Counted from the first letter of the stretch, positions 8,257-16,082 are shown. The stretch: 64,000 bases of DNA from Pseudomonadota bacterium (GCA_027487795.1 JAIYCX010000039.1:1-64000); one strand, 5' to 3'. Notes: a model not told the origin generated them from the sequence alone. Made by a program: numbers and translations.

Positions 8257-9127
8257 TTACTAGATGATAATAATCTAGAAGCTTTTTTTCCATTTCTGTG
8301 GCAGGCGGCTCTTTCTCTGTAAAGTATCTAAATTGAAATAAACCTTGAGCTACTAGCATTTGCAGACCATTGATTATGGTTGCATTTTTTTTTAGACCTA
8401 GTTTTGTTAGATCAGATTGATCTGTTAACATTTCAAATAGGGTGTGTGTTTCTTTAATTTTTTTATAAGGAAAAAATTCAATATGTTTTAATGGTGTAGT
8501 GTTAATAATTAAATTGTAATAATCTATTCCACTTTTTTCAAACTCTGAAGTGCTGATTACTTCTACATCAAACATTTGACCAAGTTTATTAGCCCTTTTT
8601 TGTGTACGGTTAACAACAGTAATATTTTTTATATTTATTTTCTTAAGAGCATAAACGGCAGCTTTAGCTGCACCACCTGCTCCTATGATCAGTGCTTTGT
8701 CTTTTGTATAATCTGATTTAATTTTAGCCAAGGGTAGGGCCACTCCAAGCCAATCAGTATTGAAGCCATGAATTTTATTGCCGTCATTTATTATAGTGTT
8801 GCATGCACCAATACTTTTTGCAGCGGGGCCTATTAGATCTATATACGGTATGACGTCTTCTTTGTAAGGTATGGTCACGCTATAGGCTCTTATTCCGAGT
8901 TCCTTCATGGCATTCATTGGGACTTCTAGGTCGCTTACCGGAAATGCATGATAGCTAAAAGGAAGGGATAAGATTTTAAAACCAGAATTATGAAGAGTAG
9001 CGCTGTATTTTGATGGGTTTTCTGCAAGTAGCCCACAAAGGTATGGCCAAGCTAGCTTACTCCAATCCGTTTTTGGTAGAGTTGGTAAGGTCATGCCTGG
9101 GATTATTTTGGAAATGTCTGTAATCAC
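8243..9127 (-). CDS. aroE: Shikimate dehydrogenase
   Basis: It catalyses NADPH-dependent reduction of 3-dehydroshikimate to shikimate. The 294-aa protein has YSVTIPYKEDV (catalytic Lys) near 86, IGACNTII near 106, and GFNTDWLG (catalytic Asp) near 120. Next come a Rossmann loop ALIIGAGGAAKAAVYAL (about 142-158) and VVNRTQKRANKL. The usual N-terminal SHSLSP substrate loop is not clear; the equivalent region reads NPSKYSATLHN, so shikimate binding may be variant. It is the first gene of the minus-strand operon and overlaps the next gene. Confidence 0.85.
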   Translation of the reverse strand: MITDISKIIPGMTLPTLPKTDWSKLAWPYLCGLLAENPSKYSATLHNSGFKILSLPFSYHAFPVSDLEVPMNAMKELGIRAYSVTIPYKEDVIPYIDLIGPAAKSIGACNTIINDGNKIHGFNTDWLGVALPLAKIKSDYTKDKALIIGAGGAAKAAVYALKKINIKNITVVNRTQKRANKLGQMFDVEVISTSEFEKSGIDYYNLIINTTPLKHIEFFPYKKIKETHTLFEMLTDQSDLTKLGLKKNATIINGLQMLVAQGLFQFRYFTEKEPPATEMEKKLLDYYHLVNADS

Positions 9128-9266
9128 TTAGGAAATTATATATTGTAATAATATTGATAGGTCTTTCTTACTATGAATTTTGGTTTTAGGAAATTTGATA
9201 CAACAAAATAGTAGTTTGCAGTAATTTCTTTAAATATTCTGTTTATACTGACCGATAATACAGTTA

Positions 9267-10262
9267 ATGACTATTATACTTGGCAGTTCCCATATTCAAG
9301 AAGGCTTAAAAAAAGATTTTATATCAGAAGATCTTGATATCAACTTGGGATTAAACTCTGGAGCTATAAATAAAAAAATTCTTCATGTCTTAGTTTATGA
9401 AGCTCACGGCTTTAGGATTTTATTAGAGCTATTTTTTGCCTTTATTATACTAAGTACAATATTTTTATTTTTTCCAAGTGTCTCTGAAGGTCCAATATCT
9501 TTACAGGTTATGGTCGTATCTATCGTTTGCCTAGCTTTTGTAGCTATAGATTCTGAAATAATTTGTTCTTCTTGTAATAGCACTAGAAAAGCTTTTGTCG
9601 AAAGTCTTTCAGGAAATTATGACCAAGCAATTTCTTTATATCGTAAGGCGATGCACGCGCCGGCTCCACCATCAACTGATTTATATTTACTAGCACTAGC
9701 AGAAATTTTCGCTTTAAAAGGCGAGAGAAATTCCTTTAATAACTATATCGCCAAAGCTTTAGATCATGGATGTTCTAAGAGAATTGCTAGTTTTTATTAT
9801 TTAAGAGGATCTTTCTTCTCTAATGAACTAACAGATGATGAATTGTTAAAGATAGAACAGGAATTTATAAATGATCCTATGATACAAACTGAAGTATCAT
9901 TTATATATTTAGTAAAAGGTCGTATTAATAGTGCTAATGTTGCACTAAAACGGGTTATGGAATCAAGATCTTGCCAGCACCTAAGTGGTTTGGAAACAAG
10001 GGATTTTTCGTTGCTGATTCAGCTTTTATTGGATCTTATTTCTGGAAATGAAGAAGCCGGTTTTGATCTTGATATAATACTTAAAACTTTAAAGAAGGAA
10101 ATAGACTTTATTCCTACTTTAGCTCCTTATGTTAGTCTTTGTTATTTAATAAGATCTAGATATTACAGAAAAAACTTATACCAAAAAGACTTATCATATT
10201 ATGATCAGCAACGGGCATTATCGCTGTGTCAGTATCCATTACATATTGGATTCTTTAATTAA
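9267..10262 (+). CDS. Membrane protein with TPR-like C-terminal part
   Basis: The 331-aa protein has two hydrophobic helices at about 51-71 (LLELFFAFIILSTIFLFF) and 79-96, with a CSSC motif directly after the second. The rest is soluble and helical, with TPR-like pairs such as LSGNYDQAISLYRKAM (about 113-128) and a second near IYLVKGRINSANVALKRV. It probably anchors a tetratricopeptide-type scaffold at the membrane. The family is not recognised. It is separated by 139 bases from divergent aroE and is a plausible pair with the downstream phosphoribosyltransferase-like gene (75-base gap). Confidence 0.6.
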   Translation: MTIILGSSHIQEGLKKDFISEDLDINLGLNSGAINKKILHVLVYEAHGFRILLELFFAFIILSTIFLFFPSVSEGPISLQVMVVSIVCLAFVAIDSEIICSSCNSTRKAFVESLSGNYDQAISLYRKAMHAPAPPSTDLYLLALAEIFALKGERNSFNNYIAKALDHGCSKRIASFYYLRGSFFSNELTDDELLKIEQEFINDPMIQTEVSFIYLVKGRINSANVALKRVMESRSCQHLSGLETRDFSLLIQLLLDLISGNEEAGFDLDIILKTLKKEIDFIPTLAPYVSLCYLIRSRYYRKNLYQKDLSYYDQQRALSLCQYPLHIGFFN

Positions 10263-10337
10263 TTATATTTTAGACTGCTAATGACCTTCTAGCAGGACTA
10301 TGTTAGTGATAATTTCAAAAAAATTATCTTAAATCCA

Positions 10338-11336
10338 ATGAAAAAATTAGCTTCTAAAGATTCTTCAAGTTTATATCAGTTAGAAAACACCAAAGTTAAG
10401 ACCTATATCGCAACTACTCCAGAAAGTAGACAGATTGTGAATGATCCTTTTTTAGTAGGAGTGAAATATACTGAGGCACTAAAAATAGCCTGCGGGAAAG
10501 TTGTCGAACTAATGCAGTCAGATCCTAATTGTGTTTTGTATTCAGATAATGCAGAAAATAAAACATGTGTACTAAATATTTTAAGAGGCGGGTTAAATTT
10601 TGGTTTAAGAGAAGCACTTGCTAAGTCACTTAATTGGAATAATCATAGTGCCGCATTCATCAGTGCTCAGCGTGCTAGACAAGATAGTAATCCAGAGGAT
10701 TGGTATATTACTGAGTCTAGTTATCAAAAAGTTTTTTTACCTAAGGACGCTATCATTGTTTTTGGAGATGTTGTAGCAACTGGAACTAGCTTAGAATTTG
10801 CTTTGTCTCAAATATTAGATATTGCAAAAACTCAGGCACATACTATTAGTTCATTTATCTTTTTTACTATCGGTGGTCCAAGATCTGGTGAAATAATAGA
10901 AAAAGTAAACGAAACAGCTTCTAAATTATTTCCTAACTTTATTGGGTCCACTGTTATATACTTAGAAGGATGTTTTTCTGTTGCGGATACTGAATCACCT
11001 GTTACAGTAAAATTTACAGGTACGGATCTTTTAAGAAGAGAAAGTATCGTCGTTCCTGAGTTTGTAAAATCTCAATTTGAAAATCCAACTTTCCCAATTG
11101 AACGCTGCACCATTTATGATGCAGGATCTAGAGCATTTTGGTTACCCGAATACTTTGAAGATATTAAAGATTATTGGGAGCAGACTTTGCATCTAGCAAA
11201 AGATGGTATGACTTATGAGGAGCTTCTTGCGGAGAGGTATCCTGAGTTATTAAAAGAACAGAATGAATCCATTGATTTTTCTAAGATTAGTTTAGTTGAA
11301 CTTTGTGAGGCCCAGCTAGCTAAGCTAGATTACTAG
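10338..11336 (+). CDS. Phosphoribosyltransferase-fold protein
   Basis: The 332-aa protein contains the PRPP-binding loop IIVFGDVVATGTSLEFAL near 136-153 (type I PRTase hallmark: two acidic positions followed by TGTSL). Upstream, NILRGGLNFGLREAL fits the diphosphate loop. In the motif the usual DD reads GD, so one acid is missing. The C-terminal 100 residues (YWEQTLHLAKDGMTYEEL...) extend beyond a minimal PRTase domain. It may be a nucleobase phosphoribosyltransferase or a regulatory relative; the substrate is unknown. A hairpin shared with the convergent antitoxin gene follows. Confidence 0.7.
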   Translation: MKKLASKDSSSLYQLENTKVKTYIATTPESRQIVNDPFLVGVKYTEALKIACGKVVELMQSDPNCVLYSDNAENKTCVLNILRGGLNFGLREALAKSLNWNNHSAAFISAQRARQDSNPEDWYITESSYQKVFLPKDAIIVFGDVVATGTSLEFALSQILDIAKTQAHTISSFIFFTIGGPRSGEIIEKVNETASKLFPNFIGSTVIYLEGCFSVADTESPVTVKFTGTDLLRRESIVVPEFVKSQFENPTFPIERCTIYDAGSRAFWLPEYFEDIKDYWEQTLHLAKDGMTYEELLAERYPELLKEQNESIDFSKISLVELCEAQLAKLDY

Positions 11337-11344
11337 TTCCATTA

Positions 11345-11371
11345 CCTAAGCTAAGTGACTTTTAGCTTAGG
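11345..11371. terminator. Hairpin between convergent genes
   Basis: CCTAAGCTAA and TTAGCTTAGG form a perfect 10-bp stem with a 7-base loop. It lies 9 bases past the PRTase stop and overlaps the last codons of the minus-strand antitoxin. It probably ends plus-strand transcription; there is no long T-run. Confidence 0.55.
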
Positions 11372-11645
11372 CCGCTTCTAGGATATCTTTAGCTTCGTAT
11401 TCTGGAAACATTATAATAGCAGGGTGTACGTTAAAAGCTTTAGCAAGCTGCTCCGCTCTTTTTTTACCTATTTCTACCTTGTTGTTTTCTAATAAGCTTA
11501 AATTGCTAGTACTAATTTTTGAGTGCTTAGCTAGTTCTGCCTGTGTCCAGCCTTTTAATTCTCTTAACATTTTGATGACATCAGAAGTATTAAGTTTGAT
11601 ATGAGGCTTTGCAGCTATGAAATTTTTATTTTTTATATTTTTCAT
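11367..11645 (-). CDS. XRE-family antitoxin (HigA-type)
   Basis: The 92-aa protein has a helix-turn-helix at about 22-75: VIKMLRELKGWTQAELAKHS, then KISTSNLSLLENNKVEIGKKRAEQLAKAF. This is the XRE fold of HigA-type antitoxins, which bind DNA and neutralise a RelE-fold toxin. It follows the toxin gene by 31 bases, in the toxin-first order typical of HigBA. Presumably it represses its own promoter upstream of 11949. Confidence 0.85.
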   Translation of the reverse strand: MKNIKNKNFIAAKPHIKLNTSDVIKMLRELKGWTQAELAKHSKISTSNLSLLENNKVEIGKKRAEQLAKAFNVHPAIIMFPEYEAKDILEAA

Positions 11646-11676
11646 TATAGTTAAATTTCCTTCAGGTTAACTTATG

Positions 11677-11949
11677 TTAATACTTATGTGGCGTAATCTT
11701 CAGTGAATAGATTGTACTTAAGTTTTTATCTATTCTATAAATTAATCTATACTTAATGTTGAGCCTTGAAGATCTTTCATCAATATATTGACCTTTAAGC
11801 TTTTCATCGTGAAAACCAGGAAATTCTTTAAGTTTTTCTGGTCCATGTCTATAAACAATACTTTTCCAAAGTTCATATTTTTTTAAAACTTCAGGCTGTA
11901 GCTTAGGATAGACCTTAAGAATGTCTTTGTGTTCTTTTATTTTCCACAT
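11677..11949 (-). CDS. RelE/HigB-type toxin
   Basis: This 90-aa basic protein of the RelE/ParE fold starts MWKIKEHKDILKVYPKLQ. It contains LNIKYRLIYRIDKNLSTIYSLKITPHKY at the C-terminus; the KYRLIYRID strand and terminal ITPHKY are characteristic of RelE-like ribosome-dependent mRNA interferases. It stands first in a two-gene toxin-antitoxin operon with the XRE gene. It is full length with intact basic catalytic-face residues, so it is probably functional. Confidence 0.85.
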   Translation of the reverse strand: MWKIKEHKDILKVYPKLQPEVLKKYELWKSIVYRHGPEKLKEFPGFHDEKLKGQYIDERSSRLNIKYRLIYRIDKNLSTIYSLKITPHKY

Positions 11950-12086
11950 TATTAAATATAATAACTTATTAAATTTAATAAGTCCAATTAATTTATCTAA
12001 ATATCTGTTAATCTTGGAAATTAGCTCCTTCTTCTGTCTACTAACATTTTAATAAGTATCAAAAATCATTTAATAAAATTAAATTC

Positions 12087-12323
12087 TTATTGGCCGCTAT
12101 TGTATTTTAAGACAATTTTCTTTAAGTTAGCTGAGCTATTGAAAAGTAAACAAGGTTTTTTTTTATGTGGATTTAGTATTTCTAAGATGAGTTGGGAAAT
12201 TTTAGTGAGATTTTCTAATTCATCTTGGAAAAGAGAGGAGTTCTGCTTATGGTAATGTTCTAGGTGACCGAGTACTTTTAGGACGGATCTAGAAGATAGT
12301 GTACCGGAACTGCCCCACACCAA
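12087..12323 (-). CDS. Doubtful 78-aa reading frame
   Basis: This open frame starts at TTG and has no clear ribosome binding site. The middle (ELENLTKISQLILEILN) would form an amphipathic helix. The start lies inside a strong hairpin (12311-12375). No family is recognised, and the frame could be chance. It is listed because it is the only candidate gene between 11950 and 12554. Confidence 0.22.
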   Translation of the reverse strand: MVWGSSGTLSSRSVLKVLGHLEHYHKQNSSLFQDELENLTKISQLILEILNPHKKKPCLLFNSSANLKKIVLKYNSGQ

Positions 12324-12477
12324 AAGAGCGCGCTTGAAGGGTCATCCTACCTTCGTTATTGCGCACTCTGGGGCACACTGTTTAGCAGAACTCCTCTCGT
12401 TATTTTTTGAGTCCAGAGGTGAGGGATTGGGAATCGGGCGTTACCTTTTCCTCCCTCTGGCTCACTTTGATTTTTTT
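12311..12477 (+). other. GC-rich stem-loop region ending in T-tract
   Basis: Hairpin 1 spans 12311-12375: TGCCCCA pairs TGGGGCA outside, and AGAGCGCGC pairs GCGCACTCT inside. Hairpin 2 spans 12409-12463: GAGTCCAGAGG pairs CCTCTGGCTC, followed by T7 at 12471-12477. The stretch is clearly more GC-rich than its surroundings. It could be a small RNA with its own terminator, or remains of a structured repeat. No match to tmRNA, RNase P, SRP RNA or tRNA motifs is visible. Confidence 0.4.
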
Positions 12478-12569
12478 ATTTCTTTTCAATAGCCTTTCAC
12501 TTTTCTTTTTCAAAAAATAGTTTCAAACTTAAAGTAGTCACCTATAAGCATAGAGTGTATAGTAATTAC

Positions 12570-12782
12570 ATGCGCACCGTTCTTAACATACCAGAAGACT
12601 TACTTGATGAAGCTAGGGACTTGCTTGGCTTGGATTCAAAGTCTGAGACCATTATTTCTGCGTTAAGAGAGTTAATTAGATCGAAAAGAATTCAGGAATT
12701 AAAAAGTCTTTATGGTAAAATTGATGTTAATCTTGATATCAATAAATCTCGTAGAAGAAAAAAGGTTACTCATAAAGGATAA
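12570..12782 (+). CDS. VapB-type antitoxin without VapC
   Basis: The 70-aa product starting MRTVLNIPEDLLDEARDLLG is of the short VapB/DUF2191 type: a ribbon-helix-helix-like N-terminus, then ALRELIRSKRIQELKSLYGKIDVNLD, the typical C-terminal toxin-binding tail. The start at 12570 is chosen because the family begins MRT; a GTG at 12555 is also possible. Normally a PIN-domain VapC follows. Here a HigA-like gene follows after 3 bases instead, so this is an orphan or mismatched antitoxin. Confidence 0.75.
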   Translation: MRTVLNIPEDLLDEARDLLGLDSKSETIISALRELIRSKRIQELKSLYGKIDVNLDINKSRRRKKVTHKG

Positions 12783-12785
12783 AAC

Positions 12786-13067
12786 ATGAGACCAAATAAC
12801 CCAATACATCCCGGACAGATGCTTTTAAAAGAATTTATTGAGCCATCTAATATTTCACGTAATAAAATTTCACGGCGAGAATTTGCTAAGCATTTAGGAT
12901 GGACTACAACAAAGCTTAATGAGTTAATTAGAGGCAAGAGAGGAATAACTGCAGCCACTGCATTAGATTTGTCCAAGTCTTTAAAAACTTCACCTGAACT
13001 TTGGTTACAACTTCAAATGTATGTCGATCTTCATGAAGAAGAAATGAATAGAAAAAGGGCTTCTTAA
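12786..13067 (+). CDS. HigA-family antitoxin without HigB
   Basis: The 93-aa protein has the classic HigA opening PIHPGQMLLKEFIEP, an XRE helix-turn-helix (REFAKHLGWTTTKLNELIRG, about 30-49), and RGITAATALDLSKSLKTSPELWLQLQ with the family motif near 70-77. HigA normally neutralises a HigB mRNA interferase encoded just upstream, but here a VapB-like gene is upstream and no toxin is seen. It could act as a stand-alone repressor, an anti-addiction gene, or a remnant. Structured element B begins 11 bases after its stop. Confidence 0.85.
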   Translation: MRPNNPIHPGQMLLKEFIEPSNISRNKISRREFAKHLGWTTTKLNELIRGKRGITAATALDLSKSLKTSPELWLQLQMYVDLHEEEMNRKRAS

Positions 13068-13077
13068 ATCTTTCTAA

Positions 13078-13235
13078 CAAAGAGTCAGAAGTTTCATAAA
13101 TAAAAAGCTCACGACCAAGTATGGCGCCGCAGTTCGCGCTGGAACATACATTGCAGAGCAATGTGGTTTCCAGCGTCTCACCCCAGCCACCCCGCGCCTC
13201 TACAGCTTTTAATTTATGAAACTTCTGACTCTTTG
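13078..13235 (-). repeat. Structured element, copy B
   Basis: Arms at 13078-13109 and 13204-13235 are 32-bp inverted repeats with one mismatch, both ending AGCT at the core. The core, read on the minus strand, begins GTAGAGGCGCGGGGTGG, contains CGCTGGAAACC, TTGCTCTGC (complement of 13153-13161) and GTTCCAGCG, and ends TTGGTCGTG. It aligns with copy C (14046-14140) at roughly 80 of 95 positions by eye, with compensatory changes in the hairpin stems. The arms are unrelated to those of copy C. A T-rich stretch follows on the plus strand, so the arms could be the stem of a terminator for the HigA-like gene. Confidence 0.75.
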
Positions 13236-13254
13236 CTATTTTTTTATAAATTAA

Positions 13255-13959
13255 TTATTTGAATAACAATTCCATTTCTGGTGGAGCTTTTAAAACTCCA
13301 TTTTTAATCCAGTACCAAAGTAATACTGCATCAATAGTTTTTAATGCTAATGGTGCAGTATTTATAATTGCATCTCGAAGTTCTTCTTGTTCTTGATTTA
13401 ATTCTTCTTCGTTATAGACGTCAGGAAAAAGCAACAATGAAGAATTACTAGTTAGTTGCTTATAATTAGAAATTCTATAATCATAAATACCAATTTGGAG
13501 TTCTCCTTGAAGACAGGGGAAATTTTCTAAAAAGCGTGTTACTACGTTTTTATTATTCTTAGTATTTTTATCTAAGTTTTGTGGACGAAAATGCGCACCT
13601 ATCGCATTACGGTAGTCTGTTATCAGGGATACTGTATGTTTTGTTTGTTTAAAAGTTTCACTTAGATCTGGTGATAGTTTCTTAAAATATTCAGAATTAT
13701 TTTTTTTAATAAAATGTTTTAGATTGTAATCGAAAATGTTATGAATTTCCTTTAAACTAATCATAATTCTACGTAAGAAGTAGGAGGTCTGCCAAATTTT
13801 TTCATTATTATCATTTTCATTAAGGAAAAGATTTTGAAATTCAAAAGATAAATCACCATGTAAGAACATTAGCCTTATCAACCATTCAGTATCTGAGTCA
13901 CAAGAAGGAAAAAGCTTTGTTATTTTAGAAGATATAATAAAACTATCAAAATCAGACAT
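13255..13959 (-). CDS. HEPN-motif protein bracketed by structured elements
   Basis: This 234-aa helical protein has no signal or membrane segment. SLITDYRNAIGAHFRP near 111-126 contains R-x5-H, the catalytic signature of HEPN ribonucleases found in abortive-infection and toxin proteins, preceded by a helix (SETFKQTKHTV) as usual. I do not recognise the family further. It lies alone between element B (reverse, 19 bases after its stop) and element C (54 bases before its start). It could be an RNase toxin or defence effector. The motif is short, so the HEPN call is an inference that needs structure prediction. Confidence 0.55.
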   Translation of the reverse strand: MSDFDSFIISSKITKLFPSCDSDTEWLIRLMFLHGDLSFEFQNLFLNENDNNEKIWQTSYFLRRIMISLKEIHNIFDYNLKHFIKKNNSEYFKKLSPDLSETFKQTKHTVSLITDYRNAIGAHFRPQNLDKNTKNNKNVVTRFLENFPCLQGELQIGIYDYRISNYKQLTSNSSLLLFPDVYNEEELNQEQEELRDAIINTAPLALKTIDAVLLWYWIKNGVLKAPPEMELLFK

Positions 13960-14013
13960 GATTAAAAATTAAAGCAAAATAATATAATAGAAAAATTCTT
14001 CTTTTTAAAATAA

Positions 14014-14172
14014 ATGAAAGATCTAGTTCTCAAGAAAATAAAGCTGTAGATGGGCGGAGTGGCAGGGGCGAGACACTGGAAACCCACTTTGCTCTGCAAA
14101 GTATGTTCCAGTGCGAGCTGGGTGGCCATACCTGGTCGTGAGCTTTATTTTCTTGAGAACTAGATCTTTCAT
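14014..14172 (+). repeat. Structured element, copy C
   Basis: Arms at 14014-14045 and 14141-14172 form a perfect 32-bp inverted repeat ending AGCT at the core. The 95-base GC-rich core begins GTAGATGGGCGGAGTGG, has CACTGGAAACC, CTTTGC-TCT-GCAAAG (14088-14100) and GTTCCAGTG, and ends CTGGTCGTG. Relative to copy B the stems carry paired changes (A/T to G/C; T/A to A/T), evidence for selection on a folded structure. The right arm contains the stop codon of the thioesterase gene (14169-14171), so the element abuts or invaded the 3' end of that gene. Confidence 0.8.
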
Positions 14173-14573
14173 CTTCCCCCCCCGCCCCTTTTGATAAACA
14201 AAGAACAAGTCCCCCGACAAATCAACTTATCTGTACCTTCTTGCTTAACATCAACCTGCCAAACATGAATACTCTTTCCCAACCTAATAGGAGTGGCAGT
14301 ACCAATAACAAAACCACTTCTTGCACTTTCTAAATGTTGGCAGTGGAGTTCTGTACCAACTGCGATATCTGTATCTTGATTTATATTTAAAACAGAGCCG
14401 ATTGATGCTACGGTTTCGATTAGAGCTGCAGAGGCGCCGCCGTGGAGGATGCCGAAAGGTTGCTTGGTACGCTCGTCCACGGGCATTTTGGCGGATACTT
14501 TATTGGGCGTTAGCTCTAAAAATTCTATTCCTAGTGAATCTGCTAATGTTTTAGTTGTTGGTGTATTATTCAC
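14169..14573 (-). CDS. Hotdog-fold acyl-CoA thioesterase (PaaI/MenI type)
   Basis: The 134-aa protein is of the PaaI-type hotdog family: PFGILHGGASAALIETVASIG at about 39-59 holds the HGG motif and catalytic acid, followed by strands GTELHCQHLESARSGFVIGTA. It hydrolyses an acyl-CoA; its divergent placement next to menB suggests 1,4-dihydroxy-2-naphthoyl-CoA (MenI role). The C-terminal residues KRGGGGR come from an 8-base C run (14176-14183, plus strand), prone to slippage, and the stop lies within element C. The natural C-terminus may therefore have been replaced by the element insertion. Confidence 0.82.
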   Translation of the reverse strand: MNNTPTTKTLADSLGIEFLELTPNKVSAKMPVDERTKQPFGILHGGASAALIETVASIGSVLNINQDTDIAVGTELHCQHLESARSGFVIGTATPIRLGKSIHVWQVDVKQEGTDKLICRGTCSLFIKRGGGGR

Positions 14574-14624
14574 TTTTTATATTACTGATGGTATTAAGAT
14601 AGGATCTATTTATACAGCTATTAT

Positions 14625-15473
14625 ATGAACACAGAAACAAAAAAACAAACCTTTAGCCCAAAGTGGGAAATTTCAGGAAACTTTGAAGAAATCGAATATC
14701 ATAAATGGGAAGGTATCGCGAAGATAACAATCAATCGCCCACAGGTAAGAAATGCTTTTACACCTGTTACGGTATCTGAGATGCGACAAGCATTTGAGGA
14801 TGCGAGAGATGACTCTGATATCGGTGTTATTATTTTAACCGGTAAGGGCAAGGAAGCATTTTGCTCTGGGGGAGATCAGAAGGTGAGGGGGAATACTGGT
14901 TATGAAGATAATAAGTCTGGGATTTTAAGACTTAATGTTCTCGATCTTCAGAGACAAATTAGAACTTTACCAAAACCAGTTGTTGCAATGGTTGCAGGTT
15001 ATGCAATTGGAGGAGGGCATGTATTACATATTATGTGCGATCTAACTATCGCAGCAGATAATGCAATCTTTGGTCAAACTGGTCCTAAGGTAGGTTCTTT
15101 TGATGCGGGGTTTGGATCTTCTTATTTAGCTAGGATCGTTGGTCAGAAGAAGGCAAGAGAGATTTGGTATTTGTGTCGTCAGTATAATGCTAGTGAAGCA
15201 TTAGAGATGGGACTAGTAAATCATGTTGTGCCTTATGAAGAGCTTGAAAATGAAACTATCAGTTGGTGTAAGACAATGCTTGAGCACAGTCCACTTGCGC
15301 TAAGATGTTTGAAATCAGCAATGAATGCAGACTGTGATGGTCAAGCGGGAATACAAGAGCTTGCAGGTAATGCCACTATGTTGTTTTATATGACTGAGGA
15401 AGCTAAAGAAGGAAAACAGGCCTTCATTGAAAAACGAAAACCTGATTTCACCAAGTTTAAAAGACAGCCTTAG
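14625..15473 (+). CDS. menB: 1,4-dihydroxy-2-naphthoyl-CoA synthase
   Basis: The crotonase-fold enzyme cyclises o-succinylbenzoyl-CoA in menaquinone synthesis. The 282-aa length fits. Diagnostic MenB features are [12 protein letters not shown] (about 85-96), [20 protein letters not shown] (oxyanion hole, about 124-143), [17 protein letters not shown] with the catalytic Asp and Gly loop, and EARFxK-type C-terminus reduced to [13 protein letters not shown]. It is divergent from the thioesterase with about 50 bases between the starts. No other men genes are in the window. Confidence 0.95.
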   Translation: MNTETKKQTFSPKWEISGNFEEIEYHKWEGIAKITINRPQVRNAFTPVTVSEMRQAFEDARDDSDIGVIILTGKGKEAFCSGGDQKVRGNTGYEDNKSGILRLNVLDLQRQIRTLPKPVVAMVAGYAIGGGHVLHIMCDLTIAADNAIFGQTGPKVGSFDAGFGSSYLARIVGQKKAREIWYLCRQYNASEALEMGLVNHVVPYEELENETISWCKTMLEHSPLALRCLKSAMNADCDGQAGIQELAGNATMLFYMTEEAKEGKQAFIEKRKPDFTKFKRQP

Positions 15474-15528
15474 CCGATATGAATTTTGACATCGTAAGTA
15501 TTTAATTTTATTAGTGAATACCCCAAAT

Positions 15529-15566
15529 ATGCAATAAGATACAATATTTTATTTTATATCTTGCAT
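15529..15566. promoter_or_regulatory. Candidate operator of the HTH-Fic operon
   Basis: ATGCAATAAGATA and TATCTTGCAT form an imperfect inverted repeat about 45-85 bases upstream of the HTH gene start, in a very AT-rich promoter-like stretch, and TGCATCTTA recurs just after. Autorepression by the HTH protein is an inference from position and symmetry. Confidence 0.4.
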
Positions 15567-15611
15567 TATAGTGCATCTTACTTTATTATTTATTGTATTA
15601 TAAGGCATGGT

Positions 15612-16082
15612 ATGTCAAAATTCGAATTTAATATTTCAAAACTATCGCAGCTAAGCGAAATACTAACTGACTCTGGATCGCATATTCCAGCTATGCCTAA
15701 AAAAGGCTGGCTTCATGAAATAAGAACTACCTTAATGATGAAATCAGCTTTTTTAGCTAAACGTTTAGGTGTCGATCCTAGTGTAGTATCTCGCTTTGAG
15801 AAATCTGAAATCAATCAAACGATCACATTAAAATCACTTAATAAAATAGCAGATGCTCTTGGATGTGATGTTAGATATGTTCTCATACCAAGAGTTCCAC
15901 TAAATGAGAAATTATTAAAGCAGGCTGAAAAAAAATTATCTCAAGAAGATAAAAGATTACGACATAATATGAGTCTTGAACAACAGGAAAGTAAGAGAAA
16001 AAATTGCTTGAATGATTCTACGAGAGTAGCTTTTTTAATTCAGGAGCGTGGTAATAAAATTTGGGATGATAACGATGACTGA
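15612..16082 (+). CDS. Mobile mystery protein A-like HTH regulator
   Basis: The 156-aa product from ATG 15612 (MSKFEFN; an upstream in-frame ATG at 15561 would add 17 atypical residues) matches the mobile mystery protein A pattern. It has GWLHEIRTTLMMKSAFLAKRLG, VDPSVVSRFEKSEINQTITL, and LNKIADALGCDVRYVLIPR: an XRE helix-turn-helix with the ALxCxxxYxLIP ending typical of that family. It overlaps the Fic gene by 8 bases. This pair (HTH antidote/regulator plus Fic) is known from many mobile regions. Confidence 0.85.
   Translation: MSKFEFNISKLSQLSEILTDSGSHIPAMPKKGWLHEIRTTLMMKSAFLAKRLGVDPSVVSRFEKSEINQTITLKSLNKIADALGCDVRYVLIPRVPLNEKLLKQAEKKLSQEDKRLRHNMSLEQQESKRKNCLNDSTRVAFLIQERGNKIWDDNDD

Noticed and set aside
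12311..12477. tmRNA, RNase P RNA or SRP RNA
   Set aside because: Searched by eye for their conserved motifs; none present. Left as an unassigned structured region.
12770..12976. 68-aa reading frame antisense to the HigA-like gene
   Set aside because: Shadow of a recognised gene.
12928..13161. 77-aa minus-strand reading frame across HigA-like gene and element B
   Set aside because: Antisense to a clear antitoxin gene and into the element core; no independent support.
14023..14220. 65-aa minus-strand reading frame over element C
   Set aside because: It lies across the inverted arms and core and the end of the thioesterase gene; no ribosome site or protein-like pattern.
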